The position numbers and the translations under genes are program-made. From contig PBSL01000017.1 of the NCBI GenBank assembly GCA_002726205.1, positions 1 through 42,447 on the forward strand: 42,447 bases of DNA, given 5' to 3'. The stretch is from Planctomycetaceae bacterium. GTDB lineage: Bacteria > Planctomycetota > Planctomycetia > Planctomycetales > Planctomycetaceae. The notes beneath the pieces were generated by a model. The model saw nothing but the letters and a program-made list of their open reading frames with translations, did not search any database and was not told the origin of the DNA. Below, piece after piece: positions 34,118 through 42,447 of this stretch; within the stretch, counting starts at the first letter, position 1; every line of letters begins with the position of its first letter.

Positions 34118-36589
34118 TCAGGACGGTGTGGGGCGGGAAGACGCCGATGGGTCTCGAGAGGAAATCAGCAGGGCGATCCAGAGCCCGCTCCACAGCAGCA
34201 ACGCGGTAAGAGTAATCTGTCGTCCTCTGCGGTGCGCGTCGGATTCGAATCGAAAACGCACTGTCCAGTCGCCCCTGGCGGGAATGCGGACCAGTCGCCA
34301 GCGGCCCCAGGCGGTCTCGACCGGTGTCGGCTCGAACCCGCCGGCGTTCTGCCGGCGACTGGCCGTCCAGCCCGGGTAGGACTGGTCGGCCAGCATCACG
34401 ACCCCGGCGGTGTCGCAGCGGAGGGAAATCTCGACGGTCTCGCCATGGTCAACAACCTCGGTGACCGGGAAAGGCCCAGGCGCTGACGTGGACCGAATCG
34501 GCGGCGGCAGTCGCCCGAGTGCCGGGTCGTTGCCGGGTGAGGCCAGGGCGGCCAGCGGGATGAACCAGGCGCGGGCGGAGGGCATTGTCGGAGGTAGGCT
34601 CCAGAGAGTGAATCGACTGGCAACGGGGACGAGAGTGGGCCGGGGTCCGGGTTGGTAGGCGGCCAGTGAGAGGTCGCTGAAGGTGCCCTCGGACCGCAAC
34701 GGGCCGGTTCGCAGTGGCGGTGTGGACAGTGAATCGACAAGCAATCCCGACACGCCAGACCACTGCATCAGTCGCAGGTCGTCGGGCCCGGCTCGGTCCG
34801 GCATCCGGGAGAGCAGAACGCCCAGCGAGTCGTTTCGTGAGGGAGGTGGCAGGGGGGACCAGTCACTGGGCCAGGCGTGCCACGACGTGGTCCCGGGAAC
34901 CTGCTCTCGCGTCCAGTAGCGGTTGATCTCGGGCAATCCCGCCCGGGAAAAAGCCGAGAGCCCGGTTGCCATGGGCAGACGGTCGAGTTGACTGATGATC
35001 CGCCGGCCGGGGTCACGAGCCAGCCTCTGCAGCAACGGGCTGTCGACGGCGGGAGCGTAGTCCCGGCTGGTGAAATCAAGCGGCCGCAACAGCTGCGCCG
35101 AGAGTCCCAGGTCGACGGCCACCAGTACAAAGGCCACCGCGGGCAGACGTGATATGTGCCGGACCGGCCAGGAAGAGATCCCGGCCAGGCCCAGCCCCAT
35201 CAGCACAAACAACGGTCCGGCCAGCCCCGTCGTCAAGATCCGTCGCAGGTCGGTTGCGGGTGCCGGAGTTGGCGGTTGCAGTGCGGCGGAGGCGATTCCG
35301 CCTTGCAGCAACGCTGAGCGTTGTCCGGAGTCCGCAGACCGGTAATAGGCCTCGGATTCACTCATGACCGAAACCAGCATGTAGGTTGTCAGCCCGATTG
35401 TGATCATCGCGCCGAGACTGTAGCGCTGACACCAGTTGGTGACCCGGGCGCTGCTGAGACGTTCCAGTCCCAGACCGGCCAGCAATCCCCACCACAGGCC
35501 AGCCACAAGGCTCCATCGTCCGGGGGCTGGAAAACTGTCGAAACCGGGGAGCCGGGTCAGGAAAACAAACCCGGGGGCAAACCGGCCCAGGCTCAACAGG
35601 AGGGCGACCAGCAGCAGCACCGCCCACAGCCGCGACCGGCGGTCTTCGGTGACGGCGCACAGCCCGAGTATGGCCAGTCCGACAGTGATCAGCCCGACAT
35701 ACGGCAGGGTTTCTGTCGCCGATGATTGCCACGGTGCCCAGGCCGCTGCTTCCCAGAGCGGATTGGCATGAAACAGCCAGGGCATCAGGTGTCCGGCCAG
35801 CAGGTGCCAGGGCGGGGTCGAGTGAGAGGCCAGAAACGGAAAGCCCCGGCCCCGACTGTCACCGACAATCGCCAGTTCTGCGGAAGGCAGCAACTGGGCG
35901 GCTGCCAACGCTGCTCCCCCAGCCAGGGCGGCGACGAGACCGATCAACTGCCAGGACCATCCCTGTCGGGGTGTGGACGCTGCGATCCGGTGTCCGATGG
36001 TCAGCAACAACAGGGTTCCCCACGTCATCCATGCGACCTGGAAATGACCGGCGGTTGCCTGGACACCCAGGACGGCCGCCAGGGTCAGCAACCAGCGGTA
36101 CGAACGCTTTTCAAGCCACTGCCAGCAGGCATGTACCGCCAGCGGCAACCAGCAGGCGGTGACGGCGGCCCAGCCCCGATCGGCATGGGCTACGAAGAAA
36201 CCCTGGCCGGCAAAGACAATTCCGGTCAAAAGGCTGGACCACTGGTTCAATCCAAAGCCTCTGGCGCAGAGCCGGGCAAACACCGCGGCAGCCAGCGTGT
36301 GCAGCACCAGCAGAAGCGTCCAGGCTCTCGCCGGGTCAAGGAGTCGATAGAAGATCTGGTGAGGAGGGTAGTAGACACCCATCTCGGCGGAGGCGACCGT
36401 TGGTGTTCCCTCGCCGTCCAGCGGGTTCCATTCCGGAATGCGGCCCTCGCCGAGTGCCTTGGAATAGTAACTGGCCAGGGGCAGGGCGTGGATGTCGACC
36501 GAGGTACTCGCGGCACGTTGCCCGAGCAGGACCGGCCAGAACCAGGCCAGGATTACCGGGAGCAGCAGCCAGGCGGGTGAACGTTTCAC
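34118..36589 (-). CDS. YfhO-like polytopic membrane protein (GT-C-type glycosyltransferase candidate)
   Basis: 823 aa. About 11-13 membrane segments in the first 500 residues, beginning at residue 5, then a soluble, beta-rich C-terminal half and a last membrane helix near the end. Near the N-terminus the acidic loop DIHALPLASYYSKALGEGRIPEWNPLDGEG, followed by GVYYPPH, resembles the first extracytoplasmic loop of YfhO/GT-C proteins; in that family they are thought to transfer sugars from a lipid carrier outside the membrane (for example YfhO on teichoic acids). Acceptor and sugar are unknown here. GTG start at 36589 overlaps the stop of the TPR-FG-GAP gene as GTGA, so translation is coupled. 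The polyprenyl-phosphate glycosyltransferase at 10658-11395 could supply a donor, but this is speculative. Confidence 0.8.
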   Translation of the reverse strand: MKRSPAWLLLPVILAWFWPVLLGQRAASTSVDIHALPLASYYSKALGEGRIPEWNPLDGEGTPTVASAEMGVYYPPHQIFYRLLDPARAWTLLLVLHTLAAAVFARLCARGFGLNQWSSLLTGIVFAGQGFFVAHADRGWAAVTACWLPLAVHACWQWLEKRSYRWLLTLAAVLGVQATAGHFQVAWMTWGTLLLLTIGHRIAASTPRQGWSWQLIGLVAALAGGAALAAAQLLPSAELAIVGDSRGRGFPFLASHSTPPWHLLAGHLMPWLFHANPLWEAAAWAPWQSSATETLPYVGLITVGLAILGLCAVTEDRRSRLWAVLLLVALLLSLGRFAPGFVFLTRLPGFDSFPAPGRWSLVAGLWWGLLAGLGLERLSSARVTNWCQRYSLGAMITIGLTTYMLVSVMSESEAYYRSADSGQRSALLQGGIASAALQPPTPAPATDLRRILTTGLAGPLFVLMGLGLAGISSWPVRHISRLPAVAFVLVAVDLGLSAQLLRPLDFTSRDYAPAVDSPLLQRLARDPGRRIISQLDRLPMATGLSAFSRAGLPEINRYWTREQVPGTTSWHAWPSDWSPLPPPSRNDSLGVLLSRMPDRAGPDDLRLMQWSGVSGLLVDSLSTPPLRTGPLRSEGTFSDLSLAAYQPGPRPTLVPVASRFTLWSLPPTMPSARAWFIPLAALASPGNDPALGRLPPPIRSTSAPGPFPVTEVVDHGETVEISLRCDTAGVVMLADQSYPGWTASRRQNAGGFEPTPVETAWGRWRLVRIPARGDWTVRFRFESDAHRRGRQITLTALLLWSGLWIALLISSRDPSASSRPTPS

Positions 36590-39582
36590 CGTGGAACCCG
36601 AGCCGGCTGGCGGCCTTCGACGAGGATCAACTCGCAGTCGATTGGCACCGTGTCGAAACGGTCGCGACGTCCCGAGGGCCAGTGGATCTCCAGCGGCCCG
36701 ACCGTCTTCGCCGAACCTGTGCCGAAAATCAACTGCCGCTGGTTGCTGGCCATGTAGCCGTCGCCGGCGGTCTGTTGCCGGTAGAGACGTTTGTCGCCGA
36801 CATGCAGCGTGGCCCGGGTCCCGATCGCGTCGCGGGCCGATGCCGTGGCCCGCAGTCGCAGCGCCACGTAGTGGCCGTGGGTTGGAGACGTGCAGGTCAG
36901 TAATGCCAGCGGGGCGTCGATGTGAGAGATCACGACGTCGTCGAGACCGTCGCGGTTCCAGTCGAGTCGTGCCATGCCGCGTCCCAGGGCATGTTGGCTG
37001 AAGAAGGAACCCAGCCGTTTGGCGGGCAGTTCCACGAACCGTCCCTGTCCGGTGTTGTGCAGGTACTGGGTCGGCATCTGGAAGAGCGTGTCCTGTTCGG
37101 GGAACTGGCCCACGTGACCGTTGGTGACAACCAGGTCGATCTGGCCGTCGAGGTCGGCATCGACAAACTGGGTGCCCCAGCCCAGCAGCCCGACGCTGCT
37201 CTCGAACAACCCGGCTCGCTGTGTGATGTCGGCAAAGAACTCTTGTTCGGCCAACTTGCGGTACAGCGTGTTTGACTGGTTGAGAAAATTCGTCACGTAG
37301 AGATCGATGCGGCCGTCGCCGTCGGCATCACCGCTGGCCACTCCCATGCAGGCCTCGGATCGTCCGTCCTGGTTGACCGCCAGTCCCAGCGGCAACGCGC
37401 GTTCACGAAATCTGGGAATGCCGTCGGCACCCTGGCCCTGGTGGACGAAGAAGAAGTTGGGCACCGAGTCGTTGGCGAGAAAGAGATTCAGGCGGCCGTT
37501 ACCGGAAAAGTCGGCGGCGACGATTCCCAGCCCGTTGCCCCGGGGAACCTGGATGCCCGATTCGGCGGTGATCTCGCGGAAGCGACCGTCTCCCAGATTC
37601 AGGTAGAGCTGATCCTGGGCCGAGGGGAAGTCCAGCGGGCTGCAATTGCCGGAGCGCATCGCCGGGGGCGCATTGCCGGCCTCCGGCTGCAGTGGTTCGG
37701 TCGGGACAGGAGAACGGATCCGGTTGCATTCCTGGGTGAAGACGTCCTTTCCCGAGAGAAAATTCGCGGCGTAGAGGTCGGGCAGGCCGTCGTTGTTGAG
37801 ATCGGCAAGCAGGCAACTGGTCGTCCAGCGGTCACCGGAGATTCCGGCCGGCCCGGAGATGTCGGTGTAGGTGCCGTCGCCGTTATTGTGATACAGGCGA
37901 TTGCCCCCGATGTTGGCCACGAGCAGGTCGGGAAAACCATCACCGTTGATGTCGCCGACGGCCTGACCCTGGCCGAATCCGTTGCTGACGAGGCCGGCCT
38001 GGAGGGTGACATCTTCGAAGCGACCGGCTCCGGTGTTGCGAAACAGGCGATCGAGGTGTGTGGATTGGCGGTTTCTATCGGAAAACTCGCCCCCCTGGGG
38101 CAGGAACAGGTCCGGCCAGCCGTCGAGGTCGAAGTCGATCGCGGCAGCACCTCCACCGGTCATCTGGTACATGTACCTGGGACCGGACAGGTTCGGATCG
38201 CCGCCGCAGAAATATCGGAAAGCGATCCCGGCGGGCTGAGCCCGGTCTTCGAAACGAACCTGGACCCCCGGCAACTCCCGTGGCAGGCGACTGTTGTTTG
38301 CGATCCGTGCCGACCAGTCCGGGAGCGGCAGGTCGCTCAGGTCGATGGTCGCCACCGGGTTGGCCGAGGCGAGGGTTCGTGCCGGTTCGAGCGAGTCCAG
38401 TCCGGGTCCGAGTCGTCGCAGCGCCTGTTGAGCCCAGCGCTGAGTCGTGTCCTGCTGTGTGACCCACTGTGACCAACCGAAAGCTTCCCAGACGAGGCCA
38501 AGCTCCTCGGCGAGACTCACGACGAGCTTCATGTCACCGGTTCGCTGGGTGGCGTTGGCGGCGGCGATACGGGTCGTGTAACGGTTGATCTTGCGCGAAC
38601 GGTCCAGGAACGGGGTGGCTTGCGACGGGCGGCCGAGCTGGGTGAGTACCTGTCCGAGCTGGTAGTTGGCCTGGTGATGATTGGGGTCCCTGCGCACCGC
38701 CTCCCAGAAGCAGCGGGCGGCGACTTCGGGTTGGGCGTGTTCAGCGGCGAAGCGGCCCCAGTTATTCCAGATGCCCGGGTGTCGCCTTGCGGTGTCCGGG
38801 AGGTCGGCATGCCAGGCGAGAAATCCGCCGTCGTCGCCGGCCTGCAGGAGAGTCGACCCCAGGAGGACACGGGCCTCGAGCAGGTCGGGATTCGTCTTGA
38901 TCGCCGTGCGGAGGTGGGCCTCGGCCCGGGGAAGGTCCCGGTCACCCAGGGCCAGCCAGGCCATCGAGATCAGCGGTCCCGGGTCGGCGGGGTCGGCGTC
39001 GTGGAAGAGTTGAATGATCTCGGGATCGACGAGGCTGCCGTCGCCGGCGGCGAGGATCTTCAGGTGCAGCGGGTTGAAATTGTCCTGTCGGCAGATCCTG
39101 ATCCGGTAAGAAATCGATTCCCAGTTGCGAGAAGCGACCGCGAGCAGGTAGGCGAGTCGGTCGTTGGCAATGCGGTGCGCGGAGGCCTGTTGCAGGGCGC
39201 GTCGGAACTGCTCTTCGGCAGCCGACATCCGGTGCTGACGGCTCAGCAGGATGTCGCCGGCCGCACAACGGGCCGCAATGGCCGTGGCCGTACCGTCATC
39301 GGGGATCGTCGCCAGCAGTTGCAGCGCCCGTGGGTTGTCGCGGAGTCCCGACGCAGCACGGCCGGCCAGCAGGATGCCGGGATGCCAGCCGGGATCCCTG
39401 GCCAGGATCGAACGGGCCCAGGAATCGGCGTCGTGGAATTCGAGATCGTCGAGAGCCTGTTGGCCGAAACGCAGTTCCAATCGTGAACGTGCTGTCCACG
39501 CCACGGCCGCAGCGGCCACCAGCACCAGGGCCAGGGTCGTGAGCAACCATCTGTAGGACCGCGGGCGAGCGGCATCGGGCAT
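36586..39582 (-). CDS. TPR domain fused to CRTAC1-type FG-GAP/ASPIC-UnbV protein
   Basis: 998 aa. A membrane anchor or uncleaved signal at about 11-30 and TPR repeats at about 35-420 (AEEQFRRALQQA, RAEAHLRTAIKTNPDLLEARVLLG, AARCFWEAVRRDPNHHQANYQLG). After about 440 come FG-GAP blades (DFDLDGWPDL, DINGDGFPDL, DLNNDGLPDL, DADGDGRIDL, DADLDGQIDL, DWNRDGLDDV) and an ASPIC/UnbV domain (about 890-985, HGHYVALRLRATA to IHWPSGRR). Cys619 and Cys647 match the inter-blade Cys pair of the paralogues. One blade reads DFSGNGRLNL, a degenerate calcium loop. Exported with the TPR and propeller outside the cytoplasm. Couples by GTGA overlap to the YfhO-like gene. The divergent gene at 39756 encodes an SGNH hydrolase. 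Confidence 0.9.
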   Translation of the reverse strand: MPDAARPRSYRWLLTTLALVLVAAAAVAWTARSRLELRFGQQALDDLEFHDADSWARSILARDPGWHPGILLAGRAASGLRDNPRALQLLATIPDDGTATAIAARCAAGDILLSRQHRMSAAEEQFRRALQQASAHRIANDRLAYLLAVASRNWESISYRIRICRQDNFNPLHLKILAAGDGSLVDPEIIQLFHDADPADPGPLISMAWLALGDRDLPRAEAHLRTAIKTNPDLLEARVLLGSTLLQAGDDGGFLAWHADLPDTARRHPGIWNNWGRFAAEHAQPEVAARCFWEAVRRDPNHHQANYQLGQVLTQLGRPSQATPFLDRSRKINRYTTRIAAANATQRTGDMKLVVSLAEELGLVWEAFGWSQWVTQQDTTQRWAQQALRRLGPGLDSLEPARTLASANPVATIDLSDLPLPDWSARIANNSRLPRELPGVQVRFEDRAQPAGIAFRYFCGGDPNLSGPRYMYQMTGGGAAAIDFDLDGWPDLFLPQGGEFSDRNRQSTHLDRLFRNTGAGRFEDVTLQAGLVSNGFGQGQAVGDINGDGFPDLLVANIGGNRLYHNNGDGTYTDISGPAGISGDRWTTSCLLADLNNDGLPDLYAANFLSGKDVFTQECNRIRSPVPTEPLQPEAGNAPPAMRSGNCSPLDFPSAQDQLYLNLGDGRFREITAESGIQVPRGNGLGIVAADFSGNGRLNLFLANDSVPNFFFVHQGQGADGIPRFRERALPLGLAVNQDGRSEACMGVASGDADGDGRIDLYVTNFLNQSNTLYRKLAEQEFFADITQRAGLFESSVGLLGWGTQFVDADLDGQIDLVVTNGHVGQFPEQDTLFQMPTQYLHNTGQGRFVELPAKRLGSFFSQHALGRGMARLDWNRDGLDDVVISHIDAPLALLTCTSPTHGHYVALRLRATASARDAIGTRATLHVGDKRLYRQQTAGDGYMASNQRQLIFGTGSAKTVGPLEIHWPSGRRDRFDTVPIDCELILVEGRQPARVPR

Positions 39583-39755
39583 GGAGGGACTCGCGAGAGG
39601 GGTCAGGTGCGCGAGGACTCCATTTTAGTCGGCCAGTTTGAGACGTGGCAACCGGGCTTGTCAGGGGACCCTTTCCTCGGGGATAACGTAGTGTCGATCG
39701 GGTTGTGCCGGCTTCAGAGAGTCGGTGTTCTCTTCTACCCAAAAGCGGACTTCAA

Positions 39756-40838
39756 GTGACCACGGCAGCCCGTCCCGGCGTTGGCAGGTTGGTTCGCGTG
39801 TTCCAGTGGACGCTGTGGACCGGTCTGGGATTGTCGGTGGCAGTGGCGATCGTGCTGAAGGTCGGTCCGGTGCGGGAGTTGTTCTGGAAGTGGATCCCGA
39901 TTTACGTCAAGGAGGGCGGACACGAACACACCGGGCACTTCTACCTCTACGATCCGCGGCTGGGGTGGCGCAACGTGCCGAACCGGAAGTCAAGCACCTG
40001 CGGCAACCCGTTGACGATCAACAGCCAGGGACTGCGCGATCGCGAGTACTCCTACAGGAAACCCGGTGGTGTAGGGAGACTGCTTGTGCTGGGGGATTCC
40101 TTTGCCTGGGGATACGGGGTCGCCGACAGGGAAGTGTTCAGTGAAGTGCTCGAACGACGACTGCAGGCCGACAGGCGATCCTGGCAGGTCGTCAACACCG
40201 GCGTCTCCGGATGGGGCACCGACCAGCAGTATCTCTTCCTGATCGATGAGGGGTTCCGGTATCAGCCTGATGTCGTGGTGCTGGCGTTTTACCTGACCAA
40301 TGATCCCAGGGAGGTGTCGCGATCGGACGTGTACGGCCTTTCCAAACCCGTGTTCCTGAACAAGCAACTCACGCTGGGAAATCTCCCCGTTCCTCGACCA
40401 TCCCAGGCCAAGTCGGGACTCACCTCGCCGGTCGACCCTTTCGACATGGTGGTGACGCTCATCGAGGCCATCAACACGGCTTGTCGCAGCCATAATTGCC
40501 GACTGGTCGTGATGAAATTCGGCAGGTTTGCCGATCCAAAACATCAGGGCCTGCTGGAGATCGAGAGGAGATTCGAAGCGGCCTTTGCCGCTTGCCGCAA
40601 GAGGATTCCCTACCTGGATCTCGATGCGGAATTCGCCCGACGAAATATTCGTCCCAAGTTGCTGGTGGCCGGCAACGAGGACGACCACTGGAACCAGTTT
40701 GGACATGAGCAGGCCGGCATGATCCTGGGCGAATTCCTTGACGAACATGAACTGCTGGGCGTGTCCGGTCGGCGCGGTGCGGCGGAGAGTCCAGCCACGA
40801 GTCCTGCCGCCGTGTCAACCGGGGAGACTCGATCGTGA
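39756..40838 (+). CDS. Membrane-anchored SGNH/GDSL-type hydrolase
   Basis: 360 aa. One N-terminal membrane segment (about 16-35), then an SGNH domain: block I LVLGDSFAWGYGV with the catalytic Ser115; GVSGWGTDQQYLFL; block III-like YLTNDPREV; and the C-terminal DDHWNQFGHEQAG with candidate Asp309/His311. The subgroup with GDSFAWG is usually seen near exopolysaccharide or cell-surface genes and may act on acyl/acetyl groups of glycans. GTG 39756 is used; an upstream in-frame GTG at 39705 lacks support. Its stop (40836-40838) overlaps the start of the cytochrome gene as GTGA. Substrate not inferable. Confidence 0.82.
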   Translation: MTTAARPGVGRLVRVFQWTLWTGLGLSVAVAIVLKVGPVRELFWKWIPIYVKEGGHEHTGHFYLYDPRLGWRNVPNRKSSTCGNPLTINSQGLRDREYSYRKPGGVGRLLVLGDSFAWGYGVADREVFSEVLERRLQADRRSWQVVNTGVSGWGTDQQYLFLIDEGFRYQPDVVVLAFYLTNDPREVSRSDVYGLSKPVFLNKQLTLGNLPVPRPSQAKSGLTSPVDPFDMVVTLIEAINTACRSHNCRLVVMKFGRFADPKHQGLLEIERRFEAAFAACRKRIPYLDLDAEFARRNIRPKLLVAGNEDDHWNQFGHEQAGMILGEFLDEHELLGVSGRRGAAESPATSPAAVSTGETRS

Positions 40839-42447
40839 GACGGACCGCTGAATCCCTCGCTGTCATGGTCCCGGGGCCGGATCGAAATGCGCCCGGTCGC
40901 CGTTGTCGTGCCGGGCGGGTCCGCTGGGGCGTGCTGGCGGTCGTGCTGGGAATGGCGTGCCTGGCGATGGGCGTGTTGATGTTTCAGAGATACCGGGAAA
41001 CGTCGCTGCGTTTGAAGCGTGCCGGGAATCCTCGACGTGAGAAGATCGGTCGAATGACGTTGTGGTTTGACGAGATGGCCGACGACACGATCAATGAATG
41101 GCAGACGACCGGTCCGCATTCCAATCTCCGTCGCCAGGACTACTCCGATCCCAAGACATGCCAGCGATGCCACAAGAAACAATTCACGGCCTGGCAGGAA
41201 CACTCGCATCGCGGGATGAACCTGTTGGCCAGTCCGCAGACGGTCTCCGGCGATTTCTCGGAGAAAGCCTCGATCGACTACATGGGAGGCGAGGCGAGGT
41301 TCGTGCGGCGGGGTGAAGCCTTCGAAATGGTCCTGGATCGGGATGGTCAATCGCGGCGTTACCAGGTGGAGGAAACCATCGGCTCGCGGTTCTTCCAGTA
41401 CTACGTCGGCATGTTGGTCGATGGCCCGGATCCGGCCCAACACCCGATGCGGCACAAAAGGTTTGTCCTGCCGTTTGGATACTGGCTGGATCAGAAGCAG
41501 TGGGTGCCAGTCGTGCACGTCTCCGAGGAGCGTGCCGACGATGTCCGCGACGATCCGTTTTCGGTGTCGGCCAACGCCGAAGATGGCAAGGACTATTTCA
41601 GCTACACCCGTCACTGCGCCGGGTGCCACAGCACGTTTGCATTCGGTGATTTGCTACTGAAGTCCTTCCCCCGTCTGGGAGAATATTCACCACAGTCGTT
41701 GCACTTCTCTATGCCCGGATACCTGGAGGACGCCCACCCGGAACTGTGGCCACAGGGGGATCGTTCCTTTGACCTGTCGAACCGGAAAATGGAGGACATG
41801 ATGGATGCCGTCCACGCGTGGAAGGCAGCCGATCATGCCGTCACCATGGGGATCAGTTGTGGTGCCTGCCATCTGGGCGTGAAGGAACATGCCGAAGGGC
41901 GAATGAAGAATCCACCGTTCTTTCCCGCCAGCCCGCACCTGTTCGTCGAATACGAGGACAGCGAGAAGAAGGATGACGTGGACTTTGGGCGAACACCGGC
42001 CAATCTCAATGCGACCTGCGCGCGTTGCCATGCCGGGAAGCGGCCAAAGTTCGGCGGCGGCATGGCGACCTGGAATTCGACGGAATTCAGCGATGCCCTG
42101 CGGGGGGCCTGCTTCACCAAAGCCACCTGTGTCCATTGTCACGAACCCCACACGTCGATCGGCCCGGCCTGGACCAGGACGCCTGCCCAGGATGACGCCC
42201 GTTGCCTGTCGTGCCATGCTCACCTTGCCGACGACGAGTTGCTCAAGGCCCACACGCACCACCGGGTTGGTTCGTCGGGCAGTCGTTGCATGAATTGCCA
42301 CATGCCGAAGATCAACGAGGGGCTGCAGGATGTGGTGCGGACACACATGATCTACAGCCCGACCGAATCGTCGATGATCGAATCCAACGAGCCCAACGCC
42401 TGCAACCTCTGTCATACCGACAAGCCAATCGACTGGACGCTGCAGTA
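40835..42447 (+). CDS. Membrane-anchored multiheme cytochrome c (C-terminus beyond window)
   Basis: First 537 codons of a gene that runs off the window. One N-terminal membrane segment (about 33-53, GVLAVVLGMACLAMGVLMF), then eight CxxCH heme sites: CQRCH (Cys109), CAGCH (261), CGACH (342), CARCH (395), CVHCH (432), CLSCH (457), CMNCH (485), CNLCH (523). The first site with CHKKQFTAWQEHSHRGMN follows the cytochrome c554/NrfA-like multiheme pattern. It is probably an extracytoplasmic electron carrier or a redox enzyme anchored to the membrane; more heme sites or a repeat domain may follow. GTG 40835 overlaps the SGNH stop; an in-frame ATG at 40865 is an alternative. No intact nitrite reductase signature (such as CxxCK) is seen so far. 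Confidence 0.87.
   Translation, partial: MRRTAESLAVMVPGPDRNAPGRRCRAGRVRWGVLAVVLGMACLAMGVLMFQRYRETSLRLKRAGNPRREKIGRMTLWFDEMADDTINEWQTTGPHSNLRRQDYSDPKTCQRCHKKQFTAWQEHSHRGMNLLASPQTVSGDFSEKASIDYMGGEARFVRRGEAFEMVLDRDGQSRRYQVEETIGSRFFQYYVGMLVDGPDPAQHPMRHKRFVLPFGYWLDQKQWVPVVHVSEERADDVRDDPFSVSANAEDGKDYFSYTRHCAGCHSTFAFGDLLLKSFPRLGEYSPQSLHFSMPGYLEDAHPELWPQGDRSFDLSNRKMEDMMDAVHAWKAADHAVTMGISCGACHLGVKEHAEGRMKNPPFFPASPHLFVEYEDSEKKDDVDFGRTPANLNATCARCHAGKRPKFGGGMATWNSTEFSDALRGACFTKATCVHCHEPHTSIGPAWTRTPAQDDARCLSCHAHLADDELLKAHTHHRVGSSGSRCMNCHMPKINEGLQDVVRTHMIYSPTESSMIESNEPNACNLCHTDKPIDWTLQ

Noticed and set aside
18399-42447. CRISPR array or tandem DNA repeats within the FG-GAP region
   Set aside because: The repetition is at protein level (blades with DxDxDG loops); the DNA repeats are degenerate and have no regular spacers.

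Overview
The window looks like chromosomal DNA of a planctomycete, or a close relative within the Planctomycetota group. It is GC-rich. It carries a DUF1559 protein with a type IV prepilin-like N-terminus and several ASPIC/UnbV (CRTAC1-type) FG-GAP proteins, some linked to TPRs. It also has c-type heme sites in large extracytoplasmic proteins, weak Shine-Dalgarno use and scattered GTG/TTG starts. The assignment is inferred from gene content; no rRNA, tRNA, insertion sequence, phage gene or CRISPR array is visible.

Positions 1-18.3 kb are mostly housekeeping. On the minus strand are bioF (biotin), trxB (thioredoxin reductase) and an MFS transporter with a large periplasmic insertion. After a 444-bp divergent gap with a strong orphan hairpin come panB (pantothenate, plus strand), a convergent delta-9-type desaturase, and a plus-strand histidine-containing membrane/TPR fusion. 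Next is a compact minus-strand run, probably one operon: comB, glyQS, a small helical protein, a family 2 glycosyltransferase, a histidine kinase and an OmpR-type response regulator, with ATGA overlaps at comB/glyQS and at kinase/regulator. A putative Tat lipoprotein and a SWIM-SNF2 helicase follow.

Positions 18.4-42.4 kb are rich in secreted or surface proteins. Five FG-GAP/VCBS beta-propeller proteins occur in about 21 kb (18399-20858, 23151-24782, 29528-31315, 32133-34043, 36586-39582). They are interleaved with TPR proteins, a DUF3179-like membrane protein, small lipoproteins, a DUF1559 protein, a YfhO-like membrane protein, an SGNH hydrolase and, at the right edge, a membrane-anchored multiheme cytochrome c with eight CxxCH sites before the window ends. 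Several pairs overlap by 4 bases or lie within about 20 bases, so they are probably co-expressed. The set suggests an envelope system with redox and glycan-linked parts, but its job cannot be read from sequence.

The strongest unusual signal is the FG-GAP gene at 18399-20858. One in-frame TGA (20214-20216) interrupts an otherwise continuous 819-codon frame, and the ASPIC/UnbV domain lies beyond it. The TGA falls where three paralogues in this same window have a cysteine, and a hairpin of bacterial SECIS geometry follows at once. A selenocysteine-containing CRTAC1-type protein is therefore a serious possibility; a Cys-codon mutation or sequencing error is the main alternative.
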